DNA of 64,000 bases from an uncultured Bacteroidia bacterium (GTDB lineage Bacteria; Bacteroidota; Bacteroidia; Bacteroidales; UBA932), in assembly GCA_902785825.1 (NCBI GenBank), contig CACZZZ010000011.1, positions 1 through 64,000 on the forward strand, in the 5' to 3' direction. Below the pieces are notes generated by a model that searched no databases, was not told where the DNA came from, and saw nothing but the letters and a program-made list of their open reading frames with translations. This document shows, one piece after another, positions 45,579 through 53,484 of this stretch. Within the stretch, counting starts at the first letter, position 1. Every line of letters starts with the position of its first letter. A program made the translations under genes and the position numbers.

Positions 45579-46364
45579 ATGAAGATTTCAGATTCGATTA
45601 TTCCCATAGTCCGGGAGGCCGCTTCTCTTATGGTGCGTTCCGGATTTGATGTGATGGAAAAAGGTTCCCAGGTCAATCTTGTCACTTCCTCCGACTTGGC
45701 TGTGCAGGAATTCCTTGTCGGTCGGCTTTCGGGTTTAATTCCCGGGGCCGGCTTCCTTTGTGAGGAAAACGATCTCGCCGATCTTTCCCATGAATATGTC
45801 TGGATAATAGATCCGATCGACGGAACCGCGAATTACGCCCGAGGGATAGGGGATTGTTGCATAAGTGTTGCTTTGGCCAGACGTGGTGAGCTTGTAGCCG
45901 GAGTTGTCTATATTCCTTGGCGGGATGAGCTTTACTATGCGGAAAAGGGCTTCGGAGCGTTCATGAACGGTCGCCAGCTGAAGGTCTCTGACCGGCCGAT
46001 GAGTGCCTGTCTCTTCGGCACGGCCATGAGCGCTTACAGGAAAGAATTCGCGAAAGTCTGTTCTGACATCATCTTTGATGTCTATATGCGGAGTAATGAC
46101 GTCAGGCGATTCGGCTCCGCCGCTGTAGAGCTCTGTATGCTGGCAGCCGGGCAGTTGGATCTATATTTTGAGATGCGCCTCCAGCCTTGGGACTATGCCG
46201 CCGCCTCCCTTATTATCTCAGAGGCCGGTGGATTCTCTTGCGGCTTCGATGGAAAGCGGCTCAGTTTGGATAAGGCTAGTCTTGTCCTTGCCGCCAACAG
46301 CGGGGAGAATCTTGAAGACATTCTCGCAACCGTCCGTAAATATCTTCCCAAACTGCCGTATTAG
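45579..46364 (+). CDS. Inositol monophosphatase family protein
   Basis: 261 aa Mg2+/Li+-sensitive phosphatase fold. Metal-binding residues are present: Glu in CEEND (61-65), DPIDGT (78-83), and the C-terminal Asp of PWDYAAASLIISEAGG. The substrate could be inositol phosphate, fructose-1,6-bisphosphate or 3'-phosphoadenosine 5'-phosphate (CysQ-like). It is preceded by the hydrolase (15 bp) and followed by the HD-domain gene (3 bp), so it is probably co-transcribed. Confidence 0.9.
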   Translation: MKISDSIIPIVREAASLMVRSGFDVMEKGSQVNLVTSSDLAVQEFLVGRLSGLIPGAGFLCEENDLADLSHEYVWIIDPIDGTANYARGIGDCCISVALARRGELVAGVVYIPWRDELYYAEKGFGAFMNGRQLKVSDRPMSACLFGTAMSAYRKEFAKVCSDIIFDVYMRSNDVRRFGSAAVELCMLAAGQLDLYFEMRLQPWDYAAASLIISEAGGFSCGFDGKRLSLDKASLVLAANSGENLEDILATVRKYLPKLPY

Positions 46365-46367
46365 ACT

Positions 46368-46994
46368 ATGAATCAAGAGCTTCTGGAATATGTTGAGAGC
46401 GAGATCATCCCTCGCTACTCCAGTTTTGACAAGGCGCATAGGGAGGACCATGTTCGTAGTGTGATAGAAGAGGCCTTGAGACTTTCCACCTTTTACGAGG
46501 TTAATGAGGATATGGTCTATGCCGCGGCGGCTTTCCATGACACCGGTCTTGTGGAGGGGCGCCAGACACACCATTTGGTCTCAGGCCGGATAATCAGGGA
46601 AGATCCGAGACTTCCGGAATGGTTCTCGCCATCCCAGATCGAGACGATCGCTCAGGCGGCTGAAGATCATAGGGCTTCAGGAACCTCCGAGCCCAGAAGT
46701 ATTTACGGGAGGATAATCGCTGAAGCCGATCGGGACATCATTCCGATCAAGATTCTTCGCAGAACCGTACAGTTCGGTCTTGAGCACTATCCGGAGCTGT
46801 CCAGGGAAGAACACTGGCGTCGTTTCTTGGACCATCTTCACGAGAAGTACTATTATGGAGGTTATCTTAAGCTGTATATTCCCCAGTCCCGGAATGCCGC
46901 TTCCCTTGAGCGTCTGCGCCAGATGATAGGCGACGAGACTTCTTTGAGAAAGACTTTTGACACTTTGTTTGATGAGGAAACACTGAAATCATAA
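46368..46994 (+). CDS. HD-domain phosphohydrolase
   Basis: 208 aa with the metal ligands H28, H57-D58 (AAAFHDTGL) and D121 (AEADRD) of the HD superfamily. A C-terminal helical part follows. Members hydrolyse nucleotides or phosphate esters; the actual substrate is not evident. It starts 3 bp after the IMPase stop and is followed after 8 bp by the GDPD gene, so the three phosphoesterases probably share a transcript. Confidence 0.88.
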   Translation: MNQELLEYVESEIIPRYSSFDKAHREDHVRSVIEEALRLSTFYEVNEDMVYAAAAFHDTGLVEGRQTHHLVSGRIIREDPRLPEWFSPSQIETIAQAAEDHRASGTSEPRSIYGRIIAEADRDIIPIKILRRTVQFGLEHYPELSREEHWRRFLDHLHEKYYYGGYLKLYIPQSRNAASLERLRQMIGDETSLRKTFDTLFDEETLKS

Positions 46995-47002
46995 TATTCA
47001 CT

Positions 47003-47935
47003 ATGAGACGTTTGTACATTATTGTGGCGGCTCTTGCCGCTGGACTTCTCTTGTTCTCTTGCGGAGGATCCAAGCCGGAAATCACCCCGGCCGCCAAAGC
47101 CCGCTCCATTCTCATGGATAAGGCCACGGACAAGATCCTTGTCGCCTCACACAGAGCCGACTGGCGGCACCATCCTGAGAACTCCATCCCAGCGATAGAG
47201 TCGGTCATCAAAATGGGAGTCGATATTGTCGAGATCGATGTGGCCATGACCTCTGACGGGATCCTGGTCTTGTCCCATGACGGTACGGTCGATAGATGTA
47301 CCAACGGATCCGGTCCCATTTCCTCATATACCCTTGACTCTCTTAAGCTATTGAGACTTAAGGGCCCTCACGGGGAGATCATAGACTCAACCGGTATTCC
47401 GACCCTGGAGGAGGCGTTAGCTGTATGCAAAGACAAGATTCTGGTCAATGTCGATCATGGTTGGAATTATTTCCCGCAGGTCTTGGAAGTGGCTGAAAAA
47501 ACGGGTTGCGTAGATAAGATTATATTCAAGTCCGGCGGCGACCGTCAGGCGACAGCCGAGGCTATGAGGCAGTGCGATGAAGCCGGGATAATATATATGC
47601 CCATAGTCACTGTCGCGAAGGACGGAACCTGCCCAGCGATAGAGAGTTATCTTGACGGGGGAAAGATGCCGGTGATGTTTGAGGTCTGCTTCTCGGAGGA
47701 TTCTCCCGCGATTGACAAATACATGAAAGCTTTGACGGATGCCGGATCGAAAATCTGGGTCAACTCGATCTGGGGTTCACTTTGCGGGAATAATGACGAC
47801 GAGCGCGCATACAAAAGCCAGGAAGATGCGGACCACTATTATGGCCGTCTTATCTCCCTGGGCTTCAAAGCTTTTCAGACCGACAGACCTGAATATTTGA
47901 TTGGATATCTTAGGAAGAAAGGTTTGCATGATTGA
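47003..47935 (+). CDS. Glycerophosphodiester phosphodiesterase lipoprotein
   Basis: 310 aa. The lipoprotein signal ends LLLFSC (Cys20). The GDPD catalytic set is intact: H50-R51 in SHRADW, E77 and D79 in VEIDVAM, H92 in LSHDGTVDR. It would hydrolyse glycerophosphodiesters outside the cytoplasm, releasing glycerol-3-phosphate. It sits 8 bp after the HD gene and 1 bp before the GH38 gene. Confidence 0.92.
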   Translation: MRRLYIIVAALAAGLLLFSCGGSKPEITPAAKARSILMDKATDKILVASHRADWRHHPENSIPAIESVIKMGVDIVEIDVAMTSDGILVLSHDGTVDRCTNGSGPISSYTLDSLKLLRLKGPHGEIIDSTGIPTLEEALAVCKDKILVNVDHGWNYFPQVLEVAEKTGCVDKIIFKSGGDRQATAEAMRQCDEAGIIYMPIVTVAKDGTCPAIESYLDGGKMPVMFEVCFSEDSPAIDKYMKALTDAGSKIWVNSIWGSLCGNNDDERAYKSQEDADHYYGRLISLGFKAFQTDRPEYLIGYLRKKGLHD

Positions 47936-47936
47936 T

Positions 47937-50792
47937 ATGAAAAAAAGGATTATCGTATTGTCAGCCCTGCTGGTGGGAGCGATGTGTGGGGCGCAGGCCC
48001 AGAATGTCTTGAGGACAAGCCCTGTGGAACCGCTCCGGTACGAGCGTCAGGAAGGGCGTTTGAAGATCCTCGAGAGCGTTGTGTTTGATAAAGAGATCGC
48101 CCCTGGGACCATATTCCTGCTTGACGGGAAGGAAATAAGCTTCTCCGCCACTTCCAGAGGCGACAGCGTGCTTGTCTGGTGCCCTATGGTGGGCGATGTC
48201 AATGTCTTGGAAATGAGGCTTGGTGGGAAAAAGCTCTCTTCAGTGGGCATCCAGTCGCCTATAAAGAAGGATTGGGGCGTTTTCCAGAATGGCGAGATCC
48301 ACATAATCCAGTCTTCCCATCAGGACATCGCCTGGATGGACACTCCGGAGTACTGCAGGACCGAAAGGATCAACGACATCATCATCCCGGCTCTCAAGAT
48401 GATGGACGAGGACCCTGATTTCACCTTTGAGATGGAGCAGACGCTCAATCTCATGGAGTTCCTGGAGGCTCATCCTGAACGTAAGGATGAGGTCATCAAG
48501 AGGTATAAGGAAGGCCGCTTTAACTGGGGCGCCACTTTCAACCAGCCTTATGAGGGGCTGGCCTCCGGCGAACAACTGGTCCGCCAGGCTTACTTCGGCC
48601 GCAAGTGGATAAAAGAGAACCTCCCGGGGTGTGATGATCGCACGGCCAACAACATGGATGTGCCTGGCAGGGCACTCCAGATGCCCCAGATCCTCTCGAA
48701 GAGCGGAGTATCCAACCTTTTCATCTCCCGGATGCATGAAGGCCTTTATGACTGGTACAGCCCTGACGGATCTTCGGTGCGGACCATGTCCGTGGGACAT
48801 TATGGCTGGGAGACAATGGTTTGGCATTTCTTCGACCTGGGAATCTTGCACGCTTTCAAGAAGGTGGGGGACAGAATGGGCCTGTGGGAAGACATATTCC
48901 AGGAAAACTCTTTGCCTCCTTGCTACGCCATCCTTGTCAGCAACGACGCCTCCAAGCCATATTCCTTCACTCAGGTGATCAACGAATGGAATGACATCGT
49001 CTCCAAGTCCGAAGTTCCTCTTCCCAAGATGAGGTATTCCACTGCCGAGGCGTATTTTGCCGCCATGGACACTCCTGATGCGAAGTTCCGCAAGATCATG
49101 GGAGAACGTCCCGACCTGTGGCTTTATATTCATGGACCGGCCCACTACGACGAGACTCTTGACAAGCGCCGGGCAGCTGTGGCGCTTCCTGCCGCGGAGT
49201 TCTTCTCGACGCTTTGTTATCTGGAAGGTTCTGAATATCCCAGGGCTGAGCTTGACAGGGGATGGATGGCCTCGATTTATCCCGACCATGGTCTTGGCGG
49301 AAAGAACGGTGAGATCACGGACCGGATTTTCGCCGATTCGCTAGCTGTAGGGCGGAAGATAGGGGAGAGCGTCCTGGCGCGGGCCGTCGGGAATATCGCC
49401 TCGTCTGTCAAAGGCGCGAAGGGCGACTACGTCATATTCAATGACTTGACTTGGGCTAGACAATCCATGGTGGAAGTGTGGTCCAGTTTCGAAAATCCTG
49501 TTGTCAAGGATGACAAGGGAATGGAGCTGCCTTCCCAGGTGGTCAAGAGGGGAGATTCCACCTTAGTCCGGTTCCTGGCCCAGGTTCCGGCGATGGGCTA
49601 CGCGCGGTTCAGCGTCTCTCGGTCAAAGAGGAATGCGTCCGATGAGGTCCCCGCGGGTGTCACATTCGGATCAAATCATTATTCCAATGGGTTTTATGAT
49701 GCCGTTCTTGGAGATGGCGGTATAGTCCATCTTTATGACAAGCAGGTCGGTAAAGACGTTCTCGCGAAGGAGAAGTTCGTGTTTGGTGACATCATCGACG
49801 TCATGTACACCGGCAACGGAGCCGGCGAGTTCGTGCGTATCACTGACGTCTCTCATTCTGACATGGTCGCTCTTCACGAGTTCCCCTCCAATTGGAGAAT
49901 AGTCGAGAGCGGACCTTTGACAGTCAGCTTCGAGAACCGTGTCCCGATGAGAAACTCGACAGTTGTCCAAAGAATCACATTCCATAATACTGTCAAGAAG
50001 ATTGATTTCGACATCCGCCTTGAGGATTTTACTGGCGAGCATAATCGCCAGTACAGGATCATGTTCCCGACCGCTCAGACAATAAAGGGAGGGGACATCT
50101 GTTATGAGATCCCCATGGCTGTCTCGCACGTTGGCCGTGATGAGCTTGACATGGTGCCCATGGGCTATTCCGCATGGGGAACTTATGTCCACCATCCTGA
50201 GGACAGCCATCCCCGCGAGGTTGGGAATTTCATCTCCTCCAACGGAAATGGTTTCGGGGTGACCATGTCATCTTGCGTGGCTGTTTGCGATTGGATTGAT
50301 CCTTCGAGGGAAGTCGCTGATTATCCCGTGCTTCAGGGAATCCTGCTATCTTCCCACAAGAGTTGCCATGGCGAAGGGAACTGGTACCACCAGACCGGGA
50401 CCCATGATTACCATTTCTCCGTCACCACACATCCTGAGGGGTGGAAGAATGGTTATGCCGCCGCATTGGAGGAAAACCATCCCTTGACCGTGGTCGCGAA
50501 GGAAAACAAAAGTGGGTCCCTCGAGGGAACCCACTCATATATGGAGATTTCCGATCCTTATGTCGGATTGTGCGCCATGAAGAAGGCTGACGGTGATGAT
50601 GCCGTGATCCTCCGGCTGGTTGAGATGGAAGGAGTTGACAAGGACATCAAGGTCAGGCTTCCTTTCAAGGTCAAGTCAATTGTGAAGTGCAACCTTGTGG
50701 AAGAGGAGACCGGCTCACCGGTTCCGGTAGATAGCGATGTCCTGGAAATCCATCTCGGGCACAACTCGATCGAGACGTTTAAACTTATTTAA
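47937..50792 (+). CDS. GH38 family alpha-mannosidase-like enzyme
   Basis: 951 aa from the ATG at 47937, where the signal peptide MKKRIIVLSALLVGAMCGAQAQ begins. The GH38 zinc/substrate motif is HQDIAW (H128, D130), and D241 in NNMDVPGR occupies the usual nucleophile site, although the canonical D-x-F-G-H surroundings are replaced by DVPGR. A likely third zinc-site His lies in YIHGPAHYDE. The C-terminal beta domains are complete. It is predicted to cleave alpha-mannosides outside the cytoplasm. It follows GDPD by 1 bp and overlaps the convergent GHL10-like gene by 8 bp. Confidence 0.83.
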   Translation: MKKRIIVLSALLVGAMCGAQAQNVLRTSPVEPLRYERQEGRLKILESVVFDKEIAPGTIFLLDGKEISFSATSRGDSVLVWCPMVGDVNVLEMRLGGKKLSSVGIQSPIKKDWGVFQNGEIHIIQSSHQDIAWMDTPEYCRTERINDIIIPALKMMDEDPDFTFEMEQTLNLMEFLEAHPERKDEVIKRYKEGRFNWGATFNQPYEGLASGEQLVRQAYFGRKWIKENLPGCDDRTANNMDVPGRALQMPQILSKSGVSNLFISRMHEGLYDWYSPDGSSVRTMSVGHYGWETMVWHFFDLGILHAFKKVGDRMGLWEDIFQENSLPPCYAILVSNDASKPYSFTQVINEWNDIVSKSEVPLPKMRYSTAEAYFAAMDTPDAKFRKIMGERPDLWLYIHGPAHYDETLDKRRAAVALPAAEFFSTLCYLEGSEYPRAELDRGWMASIYPDHGLGGKNGEITDRIFADSLAVGRKIGESVLARAVGNIASSVKGAKGDYVIFNDLTWARQSMVEVWSSFENPVVKDDKGMELPSQVVKRGDSTLVRFLAQVPAMGYARFSVSRSKRNASDEVPAGVTFGSNHYSNGFYDAVLGDGGIVHLYDKQVGKDVLAKEKFVFGDIIDVMYTGNGAGEFVRITDVSHSDMVALHEFPSNWRIVESGPLTVSFENRVPMRNSTVVQRITFHNTVKKIDFDIRLEDFTGEHNRQYRIMFPTAQTIKGGDICYEIPMAVSHVGRDELDMVPMGYSAWGTYVHHPEDSHPREVGNFISSNGNGFGVTMSSCVAVCDWIDPSREVADYPVLQGILLSSHKSCHGEGNWYHQTGTHDYHFSVTTHPEGWKNGYAAALEENHPLTVVAKENKSGSLEGTHSYMEISDPYVGLCAMKKADGDDAVILRLVEMEGVDKDIKVRLPFKVKSIVKCNLVEEETGSPVPVDSDVLEIHLGHNSIETFKLI

Positions 50793-51879
50793 GGGCTTTC
50801 GCCAGAGCGTCCCAATGCTCAGGCGTCATATCGCCGGGAGTGAAGAGGCAGATACCTGCCGCTCCATTATCCAGCGAACCACGAACCGCTGTCTCTATCT
50901 CGGAAGGCAACAGTCCTGAATTCTCTGGATCTGTCACCTTGTCTTTGTTTTTCCAGTCCCTGCAGATGAAAAGACCGCTTATGACCGGAACTCCTTCAGG
51001 CGCATACTCGGCTTCCTCTTTGCAAATGGTGGCGAGCCAGTCAGCTCCTTCCATGTAGAAGTCGTTGTAGTTCATCGGGAAAAGCATATCGACATTCCAC
51101 TTGCTCCACTCCTGGCGGACCATCCAGTAGGAATATGACATGGGGCCGGGGAACACGTCGGCGCTTACCTTCTTGCCCTTCGCATGGACGGCGTCAACGA
51201 TCGCGTTGACGAGCTCTGTAACCTTGTCGCAACGGAACTGGGCCCATTCCTTGACCTTGGAGGGGTCCTCGACAGATTTGATGTCAATCCCGGTCTTCTC
51301 CTTGAACTCGGCCACGCAGTCGTCGCAGTAGCAGTAGTCCGCGGGGGCATATTCCTCATCCATCACAAGGCCATATTTGTCCCACAGGCCCCGGGCGAGG
51401 ATGACGTCGGCGTAGCGGATGTAATCCAGCTGGACATAGTCCACTTCCGGGATTTCGGCGATTCCGCAATAGAGGTCTATCAGGTATTGGCGGACATCCG
51501 GATCGGCAGGATCAAGTGTTTTGTAGTAATCAACATAGGCGGGATATTCATCAGCGGGCTGTCCGAGCCTGTTCACGGTGTACCATCCATGAGGTTTACC
51601 TCCCCTCGTCATGGCGCCGATCCAAGCGTGGTACTCAAGTCCTTCAGCGTGAGCCCTCTTGGCGGCTTCCCTGACCACCACGGGGTTGTCACTTCCCATG
51701 CAAACACCGACAAGCCCCTGGGATTTCCAGAAGCGGAACTTCTCAGATAGTTTGTCCATGTCGGTTTTCTCATTGATACCTTCCCATGCGTAGATAGGGG
51801 TCTTCGCTTTCTGGTTGTCGGCACAGGCGGCAAGTGTGAGAGCGGCCGCGGCGGCCATTAAAAGTTTAAAGAATTTCAT
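50785..51879 (-). CDS. GHL10-like glycosyl hydrolase lipoprotein
   Basis: 364 aa. The lipoprotein signal ends LTLAAC (Cys19). The chain reads as a TIM barrel: PIYAWEGINEKTDMDKL, LEYHAWIGAMTRGG, VDYVQLDYIRYAD (strand-4 region with the acidic residue), KGKKVSADVFPG and VDMLFPMNYNDFY. These match GHL10/DUF187-type proteins that act on glycans. A CYCDDCVAEF cysteine cluster is unusual and may bind metal. It overlaps the GH38 gene tail-to-tail by 8 bp and has the tRNA-Val gene divergently upstream. Confidence 0.78.
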   Translation of the reverse strand: MKFFKLLMAAAAALTLAACADNQKAKTPIYAWEGINEKTDMDKLSEKFRFWKSQGLVGVCMGSDNPVVVREAAKRAHAEGLEYHAWIGAMTRGGKPHGWYTVNRLGQPADEYPAYVDYYKTLDPADPDVRQYLIDLYCGIAEIPEVDYVQLDYIRYADVILARGLWDKYGLVMDEEYAPADYCYCDDCVAEFKEKTGIDIKSVEDPSKVKEWAQFRCDKVTELVNAIVDAVHAKGKKVSADVFPGPMSYSYWMVRQEWSKWNVDMLFPMNYNDFYMEGADWLATICKEEAEYAPEGVPVISGLFICRDWKNKDKVTDPENSGLLPSEIETAVRGSLDNGAAGICLFTPGDMTPEHWDALAKALK

Positions 51880-51927
51880 GGTTGATTATAATTTTCAGTA
51901 AATATATCACTTTTTATGATTTTTTAC

Positions 51928-51935
51928 TATCTTTG
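51928..51935 (+). promoter_or_regulatory. -7 box for the tRNA cluster
   Basis: TATCTTTG matches TAnnTTTG and lies 19 bp before the tRNA-Val gene in an AT-rich stretch. Confidence 0.55.
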
Positions 51936-51954
51936 CATCCGCATTCGCGACAAT

Positions 51955-52029
51955 AGGGGCGTAGCTCAGTCGGTTCAGAGCGCTTCAGTCACATTGAAGA
52001 GGTCATCGGTTCGAGCCCGATCGTCCCTA
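51955..52029 (+). tRNA. tRNA-Val (anticodon CAC)
   Basis: The acceptor is AGGGGCG with CGTCCCT (one wobble). The D stem is GCTC/GAGC. The anticodon stem CTTCA/TGAAG encloses GTCACAT with anticodon CAC at 51990-51992. The T stem ATCGG/CCGAT encloses TTCGAGC, and the discriminator is A. No CCA is encoded. It is the first of three tRNAs in one apparent unit. Confidence 0.93.
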
Positions 52030-52051
52030 CGGGTCAACAAAATGTTGATAT

Positions 52052-52127
52052 CTGGATGTAGCGCAGTTGGTAGCGCACCTGGTTAGGGACCAGGAGGTCG
52101 CTGGTTCAAGTCCAGTCATCCAGACCA
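52052..52127 (+). tRNA. tRNA-Pro (anticodon AGG)
   Basis: The acceptor is CTGGATG with CATCCAG. The D stem is GCGC/GCGC. The anticodon stem CCTGG/CCAGG encloses TTAGGGA, so U33 is followed by A34-G35-G36 at 52085-52087 and the anticodon is AGG. The T stem GCTGG/CCAGT encloses TTCAAGT. Discriminator A is followed by CCA (52125-52127), which appears encoded. An A34 tRNA-Pro is rare in bacteria, where GGG normally reads CCU/CCC. Confidence 0.9.
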
Positions 52128-52128
52128 A

Positions 52129-52166
52129 GGGTATGGCGAGGGATCCTTTCCGTCATACCCTTTTTT
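52129..52166 (+). terminator. Terminator after tRNA-Pro
   Basis: GGGTATGGCG (52129-52138) pairs with CGTCATACCC (52151-52160) with one mismatch, then TTTTTT at 52161-52166. Confidence 0.75.
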
Positions 52167-52175
52167 ACCACCCAA

Positions 52176-52260
52176 GGTGAGTTGTCCGAGTGGTTGAAGG
52201 AGCCTGCCTCGAAAACAGGTGTACGGCAACGTACCGGGGGTTCGAATCCCTCACTCACCG
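52176..52260 (+). tRNA. tRNA-Ser (anticodon CGA)
   Basis: The acceptor is GGTGAGT with ACTCACC and discriminator G. The anticodon loop is CTCGAAA (anticodon CGA) on a CCTGC/ACAGG stem whose loop-closing pair is a C.A mismatch. The long variable arm (GTACGGCAACGTAC) is typical of type II tRNA-Ser. The T stem GGGGG/CCCTC has one G.T pair. The last 16 bases recur 231 bp downstream. Confidence 0.9.
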
Positions 52261-52263
52261 CTC

Positions 52264-52287
52264 AAAGCCAGCTGAACGCTGGCTTTT
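52264..52287 (+). terminator. Terminator after tRNA-Ser
   Basis: AAAGCCAGC (52264-52272) pairs perfectly with GCTGGCTTT (52278-52286), with a short TTTT tract inside and after the stem. Confidence 0.75.
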
Positions 52288-52570
52288 CGCGTCTCGTTCG
52301 GGATTCCATCCCTTCTACCCCCGCCGCTTCGCGGCTGCCCCCAGGGGCATGCCGATTCCGCTTCGCTTCATCGGGTGCCTTCACTGCTTCGATGCTTCGC
52401 ATCTCGCTGACGTTCCGGCACGGCGCCGATGCGCCTTCGCATTGCTCAAAGTTCCCGGTCGGAGCGTAGCGACGAAATCCCTCACTCACCGTTCCGGCAC
52501 GGCGCCGATGCGCCTTCGCGTTGCTCAAAGTGCCTCAAAACTTGCGAAGGAAGGATCCCGTTGACGGCTC
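52288..52570. repeat. Repeat-rich noncoding stretch with a duplicated tRNA-Ser 3' end
   Basis: A 41-bp repeat starting GTTCCGGCACGGCGCCGATG occurs at 52412-52452 and 52491-52531, with one mismatch. Just before the second copy, at 52476-52491, the last 16 bp of tRNA-Ser (AATCCCTCACTCACCG) recur. The rest is GC-rich with many CTTCGC motifs and small palindromes (for example GATGCTTCGCATC). It contains no convincing gene. It may be a decayed integration boundary or a family of dispersed repeats. Confidence 0.7.
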
Positions 52571-52999
52571 CTACACCCGCTCTATCTTTACGAGCTCAAT
52601 CTCGAATATCAGAGTGCTGTGGGCAGGAATGCCGTCCAGTTTCATTGAACCGTAGCCCCATTTGGCAGGGATATAGACCTCGAAGATGTCGCCCTCCCGC
52701 ATCCTGACCAGGGCCACCTGAAACCCCATGATAAGGTCCCTGATAGTGAACAATGCAGGCAAAGGCTGTCCCTCAGTAGTGTCGAATACGGTACCGTCTA
52801 TCAGTCTTCCAGTATAGTTGACATATACCACTCCAGACGCTGACGGCCTCTTGGTCCCATGTCCTTCCTTGAGTCGCCTGTACATTATCCCGCTCTCGAG
52901 GACTACCACGCCCTCCTCCTTGGCCTTCTCCGCCAAGAACGCCTCATTCGCCTCCTTGTAGGCGTTGGATTTATTCTTTTTCCTATTAGTCATGATCAT
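52571..52999 (-). CDS. FKBP-type peptidyl-prolyl cis-trans isomerase
   Basis: 142 aa from the ATG at 52999, chosen because it overlaps the upstream stop as ATGA, the classic coupled start. The N-terminal 40 residues are charged and helical, followed by an FKBP domain: YVNYTGRLIDGTVFDTT, GFQVALVRMREGDIFEVYIPAKWGYG and STLIFEIELVKI. No signal peptide is seen, so the protein is cytoplasmic. It is predicted to accelerate proline isomerisation or act as a chaperone. Confidence 0.9.
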   Translation of the reverse strand: MIMTNRKKNKSNAYKEANEAFLAEKAKEEGVVVLESGIMYRRLKEGHGTKRPSASGVVYVNYTGRLIDGTVFDTTEGQPLPALFTIRDLIMGFQVALVRMREGDIFEVYIPAKWGYGSMKLDGIPAHSTLIFEIELVKIERV

Positions 53000-53454
53000 C
53001 CCGTCACTTTCCACCGGATGCGCCAGCGGCCGTTCTCATAGTCATGGCTCAGTATCTTGAAAGTCCCGATCTCCGATGTGTTCCCGACATGTGCCCCGGC
53101 GCAGGCGCAGGCGTCATAGTCGCCGACCCGAACAATCCGGAGCGTCTCTGAAGCGTCCTCGGGCAGTTTACTGAGGTCCACAATACCTGCCGCCTCCACA
53201 CGGGGCATATACTCGACCGTGACGTCAAGGCCTCGGGAAATGACCTCGTTGACCTTGGCCTCGATTTCGGCCACCTGCTCCTCCGTGGGGCAGGCGTGCA
53301 GCTCGTAGTCACACTTTGATTTCTTGCGCTCAATGTGGGCGTTCCTCGACCTTGGGCAACCAAACATCCTGACCATCGTGGCGTTCAGGATATGCTCAGC
53401 CGTGTGCATCGGAGGGTACTCATCCTTGTTGTGGGCGTTGATCTGGGGTTCCAT
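52996..53454 (-). CDS. AlaX/ThrRS-SAD-like tRNA editing domain protein
   Basis: 152 aa, a free-standing second-additional-domain (SAD) protein. The zinc ligands of the editing site are visible in HTAEHIL and the C-terminal CACAGAHVGNTSEIG. It lacks a catalytic synthetase core, so it probably hydrolyses mischarged tRNA in trans, as AlaX proteins do for Ser-tRNA-Ala. Its stop overlaps the FKBP start (ATGA). It is a two-gene unit. Confidence 0.83.
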   Translation of the reverse strand: MEPQINAHNKDEYPPMHTAEHILNATMVRMFGCPRSRNAHIERKKSKCDYELHACPTEEQVAEIEAKVNEVISRGLDVTVEYMPRVEAAGIVDLSKLPEDASETLRIVRVGDYDACACAGAHVGNTSEIGTFKILSHDYENGRWRIRWKVTG

Positions 53455-53484
53455 GACTTATGGCATTTAGGCGAATATAACGGA

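Noticed and set aside
48240..49289. A 349-codon open frame opposite the GH38 gene
   Set aside because: Same reasoning: no domain, while the opposite frame shows GH38 motifs.
52176..52531. A full prophage or genomic island at tRNA-Ser
   Set aside because: Only 231 bp lie between the tRNA end and its copy, with no integrase or cargo; reported as a possible scar only.
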